Shown here in pieces: positions 1-5,934 of a DNA stretch of 7,399 nucleotides. The notes below the pieces were generated by a model, which was not told where the DNA came from, ran no database searches, and saw only the letters and a program-made list of their open reading frames with translations. The stretch is taken from contig SMXE01000107.1 of assembly GCA_004357015.1 (NCBI GenBank), positions 1 to 7,399 of the forward strand. The letters run 5' to 3'. Positions within the stretch are counted from its first letter, which is position 1. The number at the start of each line of letters is the position of its first letter. The position numbers and the translations under genes are program-made. Source of the DNA: Caldithrix sp. GTDB taxonomy: Bacteria; Zhuqueibacterota; Zhuqueibacteria; Oceanimicrobiales; Oceanimicrobiaceae.

Positions 1-24
1 AAGGTCACCTGCTAAGGGCGTTAT
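1..24 (+). other. Partial attC site (3' half), cut by window edge
   Basis: The first 24 bases carry an L' arm (AGGTCACCTGCTAAG) followed by GGGCGTTATT, the usual end of an attC site with the GTT crossover triplet at 20-22. They are identical, in reverse complement, to the end of the complete attC at 206-287. The matching R''/L'' half would lie left of base 1 and is not visible, so whether this is a complete site cannot be judged. Its orientation is opposite to that of the complete attC, an unusual arrangement because cassettes in an array normally share one orientation. Confidence 0.6.
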
Positions 25-230
25 TTTTTTGTCTGGTAATGAAATCATCACAACTGACTTAAATTGAAAAGCAGTGATTGTGTAAGCAATATTTACAGTA
101 TTATTTGCCACCTCGAAAATCGTCCTGATTTCGTCCAAGAAAAGTGAAGTCATTTTCACTAATTCTTGCAATTTAAGTCAGTTATGATTCATTACCAGAC
201 AAAAAAATAACGCCCTTAGCAGGTGACCTT
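1..230. repeat. Large inverted repeat around an ORF-less segment between facing attC halves
   Basis: Bases 1-43 are the exact reverse complement of 188-230 (43 bp without mismatch), and bases 52-66 are the exact reverse complement of 169-183. The short stretches 44-51 and 184-187 differ by a 4-nt length change. The unique centre (67-168) is AT-rich and has only a small hairpin (AGTGAA 143-148 with TTCACT 155-160). No credible ORF lies inside. The outer 24 bp of each arm is the 3' half of an attC site, so the unit looks like a non-coding integron cassette flanked by attC halves in opposite orientation. The mirror identity passes beyond the attC core by about 40 bp, which simple attC x attC recombination would not give. 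Alternatives are a MITE-like element or an assembly artefact at a contig end. Confidence 0.85.
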
Positions 231-287
231 TATTAGTGGAGCCGCAGGCGGAGCTAAAAAAGGTCGACCTGCCTAAACTTGTTATGC
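206..287 (-). other. attC: Integron attC recombination site
   Basis: Read on the minus strand the site starts with GGCATAACAA (R'' box), continues with the L'' arm TTTAGGCAGGTCGACCTT, has a central imperfect stem-loop, and closes with the L' arm AAGGTCACCTGCTAAG and GGGCGTTATT (R' box, GTT crossover). The arms pair almost fully. L'' carries two bases that have no partner (a G after TTTAG and a C inside GTCGAC), as expected for the extrahelical bases that fix strand choice by IntI. The centre adds TTAG/CTAA and GCC/GGC pairs around a 3-nt loop. The length of about 82 bp is within the usual attC range. The site begins at the stop codon of the 121-aa gene, as in normal gene cassettes. No integrase gene is present in the window, so an IntI would have to act in trans or from elsewhere in the genome. 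Confidence 0.85.
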
Positions 288-653
288 CTAGTAGTCTGCA
301 CGCCAAATACCGAACATTTTTAAGCTAAGCAAAATGACTGCAATTGTTAAAATCAAAAATAGTAGCCCAAGTAGATGATAAATAGCGCGCTTAAACCTTA
401 CCTTTAGTTTTTTAAAAAACTTCTCATCTGAGCTTGGCTTTGACGGAACATAGGGAAATATAGAGACAATTGAGATAAACAATAGAGACCAAATCACACC
501 TAAGACACTAGGAATAAGATATACATCCGCTTCATTAGCATTTGTAGAAAACACCGTATATGCAAACAAACCAAAGAACCCAAAGCCCATCAGGTATGCT
601 ATTGGTTTTACCCAATAGATCCTTTTGGATAGTTCTGCAAGAGCTTCAATCAT
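288..653 (-). CDS. Small three-helix membrane protein of an integron cassette
   Basis: The product has 121 residues and three hydrophobic segments at about 17-36, 46-67 and 91-112. A lysine/arginine-rich loop lies at about 72-90 (KPSSDEKFFKKLKVRFKR), which should face the cytoplasm. No catalytic motif is visible and the function is unknown. The TAG stop overlaps the start of attC (TAGGCATAAC), the packing typical of cassette genes. The ATG at 653 has a purine-rich AGGTAGG about 11 nt upstream, a plausible if slightly distant ribosome binding site. The gene is clearly more AT-rich than the chromosomal genes to the right, which supports a foreign origin. It has no promoter of its own that I can see; cassette genes are usually read from a promoter at attI or in an upstream cassette. 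I have a vague impression of similar proteins in Vibrio/Shewanella cassette arrays, but could not check it. Confidence 0.8.
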   Translation of the reverse strand: MIEALAELSKRIYWVKPIAYLMGFGFFGLFAYTVFSTNANEADVYLIPSVLGVIWSLLFISIVSIFPYVPSKPSSDEKFFKKLKVRFKRAIYHLLGLLFLILTIAVILLSLKMFGIWRADY

Positions 654-677
654 TCTAATCTCGACCTACCTTTTTTA

Positions 678-832
678 GGGTTCAGCGTCGGCTGCACTAA
701 AATGTTAGGAACGCCCAGCCCCAAGCATGGCCTAAAAGTCGCATGCCACCCAACGTTTCTGTTTTGTGCAGGGCACCCGGCGCGCGGGAAGCATTGATAA
801 AATTGGCAGGTAAATCGCGGTCGGGTTCAGCG
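678..832 (-). repeat. Direct repeat GGGTTCAGCG, two copies 145 bp apart
   Basis: The 10-mer GGGTTCAGCG occurs at 678-687 and at 823-832 in the same orientation. On the minus strand both copies read CGCTGAACCC and each lies shortly after a TAAC motif (GGCATAACAAAACGCTGAAC, and CCTAACATTTTAG followed by TGCAGCCGACGCTGAACCC). This is the position of an L'' box in an attC site, so the two copies may be remnants of two attC left halves lying in series. Confidence 0.55.
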
Positions 833-846
833 TTTTGTTATGCCAC
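706..846 (-). other. attC: Possible long or degenerate attC site after the VOC gene
   Basis: On the minus strand this interval begins with GGCATAACAAAACGC directly after the TGA stop of the VOC gene, the same start as the good attC site downstream (GGCATAACAA), and ends with GGCTGGGCGTT, a normal attC 3' end. The length of about 140 bp is within the range of long attC sites. The centre has a CCCG/CGGG hairpin at 777-789. However, the L''-like CTGAACCCGACC and the L'-like GGGGCTGG pair poorly, so this is either a decayed site or only a look-alike. The rest of the interval has no gene. Confidence 0.4.
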
Positions 847-1254
847 TCAATGAGGCCGAGCTTCGTTCACAGCCACATGGTAACCATCCAGATCCTGAAT
901 CACAAACGCTCGCATGCCAGTGCCGTTGTCGGTATTGGGCTCCTCTTGGACCGGCGACTCCAAAGTCTGTGCTCGTTCCCAGGCCGCATCAAAGTCATCA
1001 ACGACAAACCAGAGCAGAAGGCCATTTCCTACATCTCCCTTAGTCGGATCTAAGAGAGTTGGCCAATTGTGATCACCTCTAGGACCTGATGGTCCCCAAT
1101 GATGGAGGCACAACAAGACTGTACCGTCCATGTCGAGAATCTGATCAAAGATCGTTTCCCCAGGATGGGTTTGTTGAGCCTCCAACAATTGTATGTACCA
1201 TCCGGCGCTCCTAGCGACGTCAGTCACGGCGATGATCGGCCAATTACGTTTCAT
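847..1254 (-). CDS. VOC superfamily (glyoxalase/bleomycin-resistance-like) protein
   Basis: The 135-residue product has the single-unit length of vicinal oxygen chelate proteins, which as dimers bind a metal or sequester a drug. It starts with a beta strand (NWPIIAVTDV), followed by a helix with WYIQLLEA at about 19-26, the usual fold of the first beta-alpha-beta-beta-beta module. A second module runs from about residue 80 (LLLWFVVDDFDAAWERAQ) to the closing strand AFVIQDLDGYHVAVNE, which matches the family's D-x-DG-x(5)-E signature; E131 sits where a metal ligand is common. Substrate is unknown; detoxification or bleomycin/fosfomycin-type resistance cannot be told apart from sequence alone. 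The ATG at 1254 has AGAAGGGA 7 nt upstream, a good ribosome binding site. The gene sits between a GTTATGC core (1273-1279) and a GGCATAACAA attC start, so it is probably a cassette gene. Confidence 0.85.
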   Translation of the reverse strand: MKRNWPIIAVTDVARSAGWYIQLLEAQQTHPGETIFDQILDMDGTVLLCLHHWGPSGPRGDHNWPTLLDPTKGDVGNGLLLWFVVDDFDAAWERAQTLESPVQEEPNTDNGTGMRAFVIQDLDGYHVAVNEARPH

Positions 1255-1507
1255 GGTGCTTCCCTTCTATGGGCATAACATATTACTATTAGCTTGCTAC
1301 CCGCCGGTTTTTATGTCGATTATTAGACAGCAGGTGATGTCCTGTTGGTCGTCGGCTTTATTCGTCTTTCACAATCCTTTTGGTGAGACCGAGCTGACAG
1401 ACATCCTGCTTTCCGTACCGATGACTTTTCGGCATACCAATGTAACTCTCCGGGTCATATTCAGTTCAAAAATCTCTTTCTCCCCAGACACCAAAAGCTG
1501 AGTTGAG
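1255..1507. other. Intergenic region with possible cassette boundary
   Basis: This 253-bp gap separates the dehydrogenase gene from the VOC gene. On the minus strand GTTATGC at 1279-1273 fits an R'-type crossover core (variant of GTTRRRY) and lies 18 nt before the VOC start codon, where a cassette would begin. The bases before it (AATAGTAATAT) do not look like the usual GGGC of an attC end, and I find no paired arm, so neither attC nor attI can be assigned. An imperfect inverted repeat is present: AGCAGGTGATGT (1329-1340) with ACATCCTGCT (1401-1410). A smaller CCGA/TCGG hairpin lies near 1419-1431. No convincing terminator for the upstream gene and no integrase gene were found. Confidence 0.4.
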
Positions 1508-2221
1508 TTAAGGATTGGTAGGTCTTATTTCTATCTCACTGACGGTTGCGTGTGCCGGCAACTTGATGGCGTCGATAGTGACCCGGGCCACATCTTCCGG
1601 GCGCAAGATTTTCTGACGATTCGGCTTCGGCAGCGACTCATGGTCAAAGAAACGGGTATCAACCGAACCGGGACAGACAGCGAGAACGCGCACACCGTTC
1701 TGGCGCTCCTCCAGCATCAAACATTTTGACAACGCCAGGACGCCCCATTTTGTAGCAGTGTAGCCCGCACCACCTTCGAAAAAATTCTTTCCTGCAAGCG
1801 ACGAAATGTTGACGACCACGCTTTCTTCCTTACGCTTTAAATGTGGCAACGCCTCGCGCGTGCAAAGAAACATCGCCCTCAGGTTCACTTCAAACATGTC
1901 GTCCCAATCCTGTGTCGACAGCGACTCAACCCGACCGAATCGGGCAATTCCGGCGTTGTTTACCAGAATATCAAAACCGCCGAATTTGTCCGCTGCAGCC
2001 TTGACAAACTCGCGGATGCGGCTTTCTCTGGTCACGTCTGCTGCCACTGGTAAGACTTTTCTGCCCAGATCTCCTGCTTTCCGTGCCAGGCTTTCCAAGT
2101 CTTTGATGGTCCTGGAAACGACGATCAGATTAGCGCCTTCCCGGGCGAGCCCCAAGGCGATGGCCCGGCCAATGCCCTTGCCGGCCCCCGTCACCAACGC
2201 AACTTTGTTCTTGATATCCAT
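1508..2221 (-). CDS. Short-chain dehydrogenase/reductase (SDR, FabG-like)
   Basis: The 237-residue protein is a classical SDR, an NAD(P)-dependent oxidoreductase acting on a hydroxyl/keto group in the cytoplasm. It shows the nucleotide-binding TGAGKGIG (11-18), NNAG (88-91), the N of EVNL (113), S141 in NISS, the YTATK catalytic pair Y154/K158, and CPGSVDT (183-189). Arginine 37 at the end of the second strand (VVSRT) favours NADP(H). All catalytic residues are present and the length is normal. The exact substrate cannot be read from sequence; 3-ketoacyl-ACP reductase-like or sepiapterin-type activity are both possible. It follows yraN with a 17-nt gap and probably shares its transcript. The ATG at 2221 has only a weak GGATC upstream. 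Confidence 0.92.
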   Translation of the reverse strand: MDIKNKVALVTGAGKGIGRAIALGLAREGANLIVVSRTIKDLESLARKAGDLGRKVLPVAADVTRESRIREFVKAAADKFGGFDILVNNAGIARFGRVESLSTQDWDDMFEVNLRAMFLCTREALPHLKRKEESVVVNISSLAGKNFFEGGAGYTATKWGVLALSKCLMLEERQNGVRVLAVCPGSVDTRFFDHESLPKPNRQKILRPEDVARVTIDAIKLPAHATVSEIEIRPTNP

Positions 2222-2238
2222 TCAGTTTGATCCGTTTG

Positions 2239-2604
2239 TTACAACCAGAAAGCGTTCTCGATGTGTTTGACCTGCCACTCCTTGCCCCGCATCTGAATCG
2301 CAATAACGTCGAAACGACAATCCATATTGTCCAATTCGTGCTCTTGCAAATAGCCCTCTGCCACCTGGCCGACCTGTTTCTGCTTGCGCTCCGTCACCCA
2401 GGTCTCAGGGGCGCCGAAGCTGCCGCCGGTGGCAGTTTTTACTTCCACAAAAATAAGCACGTCGTCCTTGCAGGCAACGATATCTATTTCACCACGAGAC
2501 CACCGGTAATTTCGTTCCAGTATCGAGTAATTCTTCTGCACGAGGTAGTCCGCCGCCAGGTCTTCCCCCTTCGTGCCAACCGCTTTTGTGGAATCACGTC
2601 TCAT
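2239..2604 (-). CDS. yraN: YraN/UPF0102 family nuclease-fold protein
   Basis: I start this gene at the ATG at 2604, which gives 121 residues, the normal family length; the longer frame back to 2694 only adds sequence that overlaps rnhB and lacks family character. The PD-(D/E)xK nuclease core is complete: E14 in GTKGE, D41 in RGEIDIV, and E54/K56 in FVEVK. The family resembles Holliday junction resolvases, but its cellular role is not well established. The ATG lies inside the end of rnhB, with an 11-nt overlap, and no clear Shine-Dalgarno sequence, which suggests translational coupling. The rnhB-yraN order is a widely conserved neighbourhood. Confidence 0.93.
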   Translation of the reverse strand: MRRDSTKAVGTKGEDLAADYLVQKNYSILERNYRWSRGEIDIVACKDDVLIFVEVKTATGGSFGAPETWVTERKQKQVGQVAEGYLQEHELDNMDCRFDVIAIQMRGKEWQVKHIENAFWL

Positions 2605-3283
2605 CGAACAGCGGCACTTGCTCGCCCAGAAAGCGTTTCGGATGAAAGGACCTGCGGTGAATTGAACAAAATCCGAACTTTTCGATAGCGTCAAGATGTG
2701 CCTGTGTGGCGTACCCTTTGTGCCGGGAAAAACCGTAGTCGGGAAAATTCCTGTCGTAATCCACCATCAGTCGGTCACGGGTAACTTTCGCCAAAATGGA
2801 AGCTGCTGCAATGGAGTAGGATGCGCTATCCCCTTTAACAATATTTGTATACGGGATCTCATCGTTGTGATAATGGCATCCATCCACCAGCAAGTAGTCA
2901 GGAACGACGCTAAGTTCCTTCAGGGCGCGGCGCATGGCCAGAAATGAGGCTTGCAGAATGTTGAGACTGTCTATCTCATCAACATCTGCCACGCCGATGC
3001 CGCAATTCAGTGCTTCATTTTTTATCATGTCAAACAAATACTCTCTAAGGGCCGCCGGAACTTTTTTCGAGTCATCCACCATCGGGATGTCAGGGTTCTC
3101 ATAGAAAATGACTGCTGCTGCAACCACCGGACCCGCCAGCGGGCCGCGGCCGGCTTCGTCTATACCCGCAACGAGCTCGGTGCCCTGCGCCCACAACTCG
3201 CGCTCATATATCAGGATGCCATCAATTCGCTTGACTTCCGCTGGAGTCATCTCAAGTTCAGTGCTCAACCGCCTGCGTCTCAT
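2594..3283 (-). CDS. rnhB: Ribonuclease HII
   Basis: RNase HII cuts the RNA strand of RNA-DNA hybrids and removes single ribonucleotides built into DNA. The 229-residue product has the full active site: D42 and E43 in GIDEAGRGPLAGPVV (40-54), D134 in LLVDG, and D152 in KGDSASYSIAAASILAKVTRD (motif 150-170). The C-terminal KGY and HRRSF-type segments are also present (189-213). The start at 3283 gives an N-terminal extension of about 40 residues before the first motif; a second ATG at 3250 is possible, and only a weak AGG lies before the first. It is the first gene of the rnhB-yraN-SDR group and is preceded by a repeat-rich gap. Confidence 0.96.
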   Translation of the reverse strand: MRRRRLSTELEMTPAEVKRIDGILIYERELWAQGTELVAGIDEAGRGPLAGPVVAAAVIFYENPDIPMVDDSKKVPAALREYLFDMIKNEALNCGIGVADVDEIDSLNILQASFLAMRRALKELSVVPDYLLVDGCHYHNDEIPYTNIVKGDSASYSIAAASILAKVTRDRLMVDYDRNFPDYGFSRHKGYATQAHLDAIEKFGFCSIHRRSFHPKRFLGEQVPLFDET

Positions 3284-3340
3284 AATCAGACCTATTGTGC
3301 TGACGCCTAATTGCCCTTACGAATTTGGATATGACGTGTC

Positions 3341-3530
3341 ACCCCGACGGGGTTTGACAACTTTTTTGAAGCGATGATTTCTATAAATATTTCACCCCTA
3401 ACGGGGTTCAAGCATCTGGACTCTAATAGTGGAATTGCACAAACCAGGTTTCAGATGCTCACTAACCGCGTAGCGGTGAAATATTTATAGCCAATAGAAT
3501 TTTGAAAACCACACCCCCCTCGTATGGGTG
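3341..3530. repeat. Cluster of REP/BIME-like palindromic repeats
   Basis: Four short hairpins follow one another: CCCCGACGGGG (3342-3352), ACCCC-TAAC-GGGGT (3394-3407), ACCGC-GTA-GCGGT (3465-3477) and a degenerate CACCC/GGGTG pair (3512-3530). The second and third are enclosed by an exact 16-bp inverted repeat, CTATAAATATTTCACC (3381-3396) and GGTGAAATATTTATAG (3475-3490). Inside it, GCATCTG (3412-3418) pairs with CAGATGC (3452-3458), so the whole 3381-3490 unit can fold into one branched structure. Such CCCC-N3-GGGG hairpins with an ATAAATATTT flank resemble dispersed extragenic repeats of environmental bacteria; that they are multicopy in this genome is inferred. Confidence 0.75.
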
Positions 3531-3598
3531 ACATGTGGGTTAACCAAATTAAGATTCATTACAATAGGTAACGTCTGAACGAAAAAAGGTTCTTTGTG

Positions 3599-3660
3599 CC
3601 ATTCCCGCAATCCCCTGGTTAAAGCAAGGAGATTCCAGCAACCGCCGGAGCGGAATGACA
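3599..3660. repeat. CATTCC...GGAATG dispersed-type inverted repeat
   Basis: CATTCCCGC (3600-3608) pairs with GCGGAATG (3650-3657) with one base missing, and internal GGAGATTCCAG resembles the inner arm of the common intergenic repeat of the type TGTCATTCCCGC...GCGGGAATCC known from several proteobacterial genomes. The copy looks degenerate. It lies in the gap between the two operons and does not overlap a gene. Confidence 0.5.
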
Positions 3661-3755
3661 TGCGTCATCGAATTTTAGTTCAGCACCAATCGACAAATTT
3701 AAGCAACCACAAACAGAAAGTCAAGACGAAGTGACCTGAGATCGGCGCTGCTAAC

Positions 3756-3788
3756 TATAAAAAGGCCACTGCGTTTTCGCAGTGGCCT
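3756..3788 (-). terminator. Intrinsic terminator of the envelope operon
   Basis: A perfect 11-bp stem, AGGCCACTGCG (3763-3773) and CGCAGTGGCCT (3778-3788), closes a 4-nt loop. On the minus strand it reads into TTTTTATAG, the U-tract expected of a rho-independent terminator. It lies 111 nt after the mlaC stop codon and so ends the three-gene transcript. The plus-strand side has no U-tract. Confidence 0.92.
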
Positions 3789-3899
3789 GCAATGCTTAAC
3801 CCGGACAGCCGGAAATCCCAAATGCCAATCCAGCATCTGCCGGACAAATTCCAAATCACAAAAATGACAGCGTTGAGAAATAAAAGATTCCAGCCAACT

Positions 3900-4511
3900 C
3901 TATGAGTCCTTTAATCTCTTTTCGAGCTTGTTGTACATTTCGGCGTAAGAGCTCTTGGCGATCTGTTTGTAGAAGGAATCGCGGTAGTTGCGAACGGTAC
4001 TCATGCCGTCGATCTCCATATCGTACACCTTCCACTCGCCATTCACTTTGTGCATCTTGTAAACGACTTCCACTTCTTTCCTCTTCTTGTAGGCAAAGGT
4101 TGTAACTTTGGCCTTGGAACCGTTTATTTCAGGCTCCTCATAAACGATGCGGTCCGCCTTATAAACTTCCAGTTTTTTCACCGAGGAATTGCGGATGAGC
4201 TGTTGGAACACATTCACAAAATCCTCCCTCTCCTTCTCGGTACGCTGGTCCCAGTACTTTCCAAGCGCCAGCTTCGATAACTCTCGAAAATCGATAAAAC
4301 TGTTGATGATGTCTTTGAGCTGTTCCTTGGTTTCTGCGTCCACAGAGTCACCCGCCGCTTCCAGGATCGCCTCAACCCTTTCGTTTCTCGACTTGATGAG
4401 TTCAACGGGAGACATTGAGTCGCTGGCCGCGACGTTTTCTGAGAACAGCAGGGCGGCTAAAGCAACGAACAGCAGCCATACCCGCGTTCTTGTCTGGAAA
4501 AGAGATATCAT
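3900..4511 (-). CDS. mlaC: MlaC/Ttg2D-type periplasmic phospholipid-binding protein
   Basis: MlaC proteins carry phospholipids through the periplasm between the outer membrane and the MlaFEDB ABC complex. I choose the ATG at 4511: AAAAGGA lies 8 nt upstream, and the protein then opens with a signal peptide (RTRVWLLFVALAALLF, cleavage near residues 28-31). ATGs at 4520 and 4568 are less likely, the latter because it would overlap the upstream gene. The mature part has the family hallmarks: DFRELSKLALGKYW (74-87), the ER..F...F..LI helix (94-106), and VNGEWKVYDMEIDGMSTVRNYR (156-177). The length of 203 residues is normal. It is the last gene of the operon, 31 nt after the TolC-like gene. Binding of another lipid, or hopanoid, is possible in this family. 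Confidence 0.93.
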   Translation of the reverse strand: MISLFQTRTRVWLLFVALAALLFSENVAASDSMSPVELIKSRNERVEAILEAAGDSVDAETKEQLKDIINSFIDFRELSKLALGKYWDQRTEKEREDFVNVFQQLIRNSSVKKLEVYKADRIVYEEPEINGSKAKVTTFAYKKRKEVEVVYKMHKVNGEWKVYDMEIDGMSTVRNYRDSFYKQIAKSSYAEMYNKLEKRLKDS

Positions 4512-4542
4512 GTTCTGCATCCTTTTACGTTTGGTTTCTCGG

Positions 4543-5916
4543 CTATTCTTCGTATAAGTCACGCCCAATAGCCCTGCTCAATTTCGCTACACCTGTATTA
4601 AACTCAAAAATGTTCTGCAAATGTTCCGTTTTCATTTTACTGTTTGCTTGAAAGGCTTCGAGCAGCTCTTTTATTTCGCCAATCCCCATGTCAAAGGTCA
4701 TGGACGCAGACCGCAGCCAATTCTCACTCGCTCTTAAAGCTCTACGGCTTTCACGCATATTGGTTTCTGCCCGCACCGCGTCGAGGTAGGTTTTCTGCAC
4801 CTCCAGTCTTATTCCGCTCAGAAGCAAACCCTCTTTCTGCGCCAACTGGCTATACTCGGCCTGCGCCACCCGGACTTTATCGCGCGTCTGTAAGAAATTC
4901 AAATTCATGTTCAAACCGATCACAAAGCCCGGACGGAAGAAATTGTACGGATTGTAGTCATAAGGATTCCTGGTGTCGAAACGGTCCTTGGCATAATTAT
5001 AACGCACTTGACCGCCGAAGAAAAGCTGCGGATAAAAATCACTTTTATGCAAATTGACAAGAGCCCTGCGAGCGCGCAGCCCCGACCTGATCTGAGCTAC
5101 TTCGGGCCTGGCTTGCAGTGCAGTCTCCAGATAGGCCGGGATACTTTCAAATCTCGTAGTTATGGCGTCCAGGTACTCGCTCTCGAGATCAAAATCGAGC
5201 CCATCCTCCAAGCCGAGCGCCATCCTGAGTTCTGACTTCGCAATTTCAATCCGGTCCAGCGCCTCGCGATGCCGTTTATTCACCTCGTACCGGAAAATCT
5301 GCAGCTTAAACAGATCTGTCTGGCTTACTTCCTCTGACCCCTCGTCCAGCTTCTCGTCGATGGTGCGTTCCGCCTTTGCCACCTCTGATTTTGCGTTTTT
5401 AACAACTGTCAATAATTCTTTCCCAAGCAGCAGGGTCCAGTATAGCTCGCGCACTTTGAGCAAAACTTCAGCACGCGTTTTCTCGATATTAGCTTGGTCC
5501 GCTTGCACACCGTATTTTGCTGCTCGTTCAAGGTTGCTGAGCTTACCAAATGTATAAATAGGCTGAATCAGGTTCAACTCGCCTGCAACATAATATCGGA
5601 TATTGCTGAATTTGAATGAAGAATCCGGTGAGGACAGAACGCCAAAGTCATTGAAAACGCCACGTGCCCGGGTCGAAGTACCCAGCACTTGTTTGAATTC
5701 GAGCTTTGGCAAAATATTGGCATGGGCGGCTTGCACTCGTCGCGCCTCTGAGAATTCCAGACCAAGTCTGGCCTCTTCGATGTCAAGGTTGTTCTGGAGA
5801 GCCAGTTCCTCGCAGTGGCGCAGATTCAAAACCAGTTTTTCACTTTCCTGGCCTTGACTTGAGGGAGGGAGGGAAAATACACAAAGAACAAATGCTAATA
5901 TCGAGCGCTTAAGCAT
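4543..5916 (-). CDS. TolC-family outer membrane efflux protein
   Basis: The 457-residue protein belongs to the outer membrane efflux protein family, which forms trimeric channels from the outer membrane deep into the periplasm. It has a signal peptide (KRSILAFVLCVFSL, then PPSSQGQ) and no lipobox cysteine after it, so it is TolC-like rather than an OprM/NodT lipoprotein. The two homologous halves are visible: the first opens with LRHCEELALQNNLDIEEARLG (about 32-52) and HANILPKLEF, the second with ALQARPEVAQIRSGLRARRAL and SDFYPQLFFGGQVRY, each followed by long helical coiled-coil stretches rich in A/E/K. The start at 5916 is preceded by AAAGGA. It lies 18 nt after the MlaC-DUF3047 gene. No periplasmic adaptor or inner-membrane pump is encoded next to it, so its partner must be elsewhere or the MlaC-type proteins are its partners. 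Confidence 0.9.
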   Translation of the reverse strand: MLKRSILAFVLCVFSLPPSSQGQESEKLVLNLRHCEELALQNNLDIEEARLGLEFSEARRVQAAHANILPKLEFKQVLGTSTRARGVFNDFGVLSSPDSSFKFSNIRYYVAGELNLIQPIYTFGKLSNLERAAKYGVQADQANIEKTRAEVLLKVRELYWTLLLGKELLTVVKNAKSEVAKAERTIDEKLDEGSEEVSQTDLFKLQIFRYEVNKRHREALDRIEIAKSELRMALGLEDGLDFDLESEYLDAITTRFESIPAYLETALQARPEVAQIRSGLRARRALVNLHKSDFYPQLFFGGQVRYNYAKDRFDTRNPYDYNPYNFFRPGFVIGLNMNLNFLQTRDKVRVAQAEYSQLAQKEGLLLSGIRLEVQKTYLDAVRAETNMRESRRALRASENWLRSASMTFDMGIGEIKELLEAFQANSKMKTEHLQNIFEFNTGVAKLSRAIGRDLYEE

Positions 5917-5934
5917 GCATTCCTTTCTTTAGCG

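Larger units (their letters stand above)
3284..3899. other. Gene-free intergenic stretch rich in palindromes
   Basis: This stretch of about 615 bp between rnhB and mlaC has no credible gene. It holds a cluster of hairpin repeats (3341-3530), a CATTCC/GGAATG-type inverted repeat (3599-3660) and the terminator of the mlaC operon (3756-3788). The pieces at 3661-3755 and 3789-3899 show nothing I recognise. The rnhB promoter should lie at the left end of the stretch, but no clear -35/-10 pair with normal spacing is visible. Confidence 0.7.

Noticed and set aside
1261..1501. An attI site or integrase remnant upstream of the VOC gene
   Set aside because: Only the GTTATGC core is present; there is no paired arm, no recognisable integrase frame on either strand, and the bases before the core do not match a known attI layout.
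1806..2270. A plus-strand ORF of 154 residues opposite the dehydrogenase
   Set aside because: It is a shadow of the well-supported SDR gene, with low-complexity serine/arginine/proline-rich composition and no domain motifs.
2605..2694. A longer YraN of 151 residues starting at 2694
   Set aside because: The extra 30 residues overlap the rnhB coding end, have no family character, and the ATG at 2604 gives the normal family length and a typical coupled overlap.
3341..3530. CRISPR array
   Set aside because: The hairpins are inverted and unevenly spaced, the units differ in sequence, and there are no regular unique spacers or cas genes.
4512..4568. MlaC start at 4568 or 4520
   Set aside because: The first would overlap the TolC-like gene and put a charged stretch before the signal peptide; the second has AGGA directly against the ATG, whereas 4511 has it at a proper distance.
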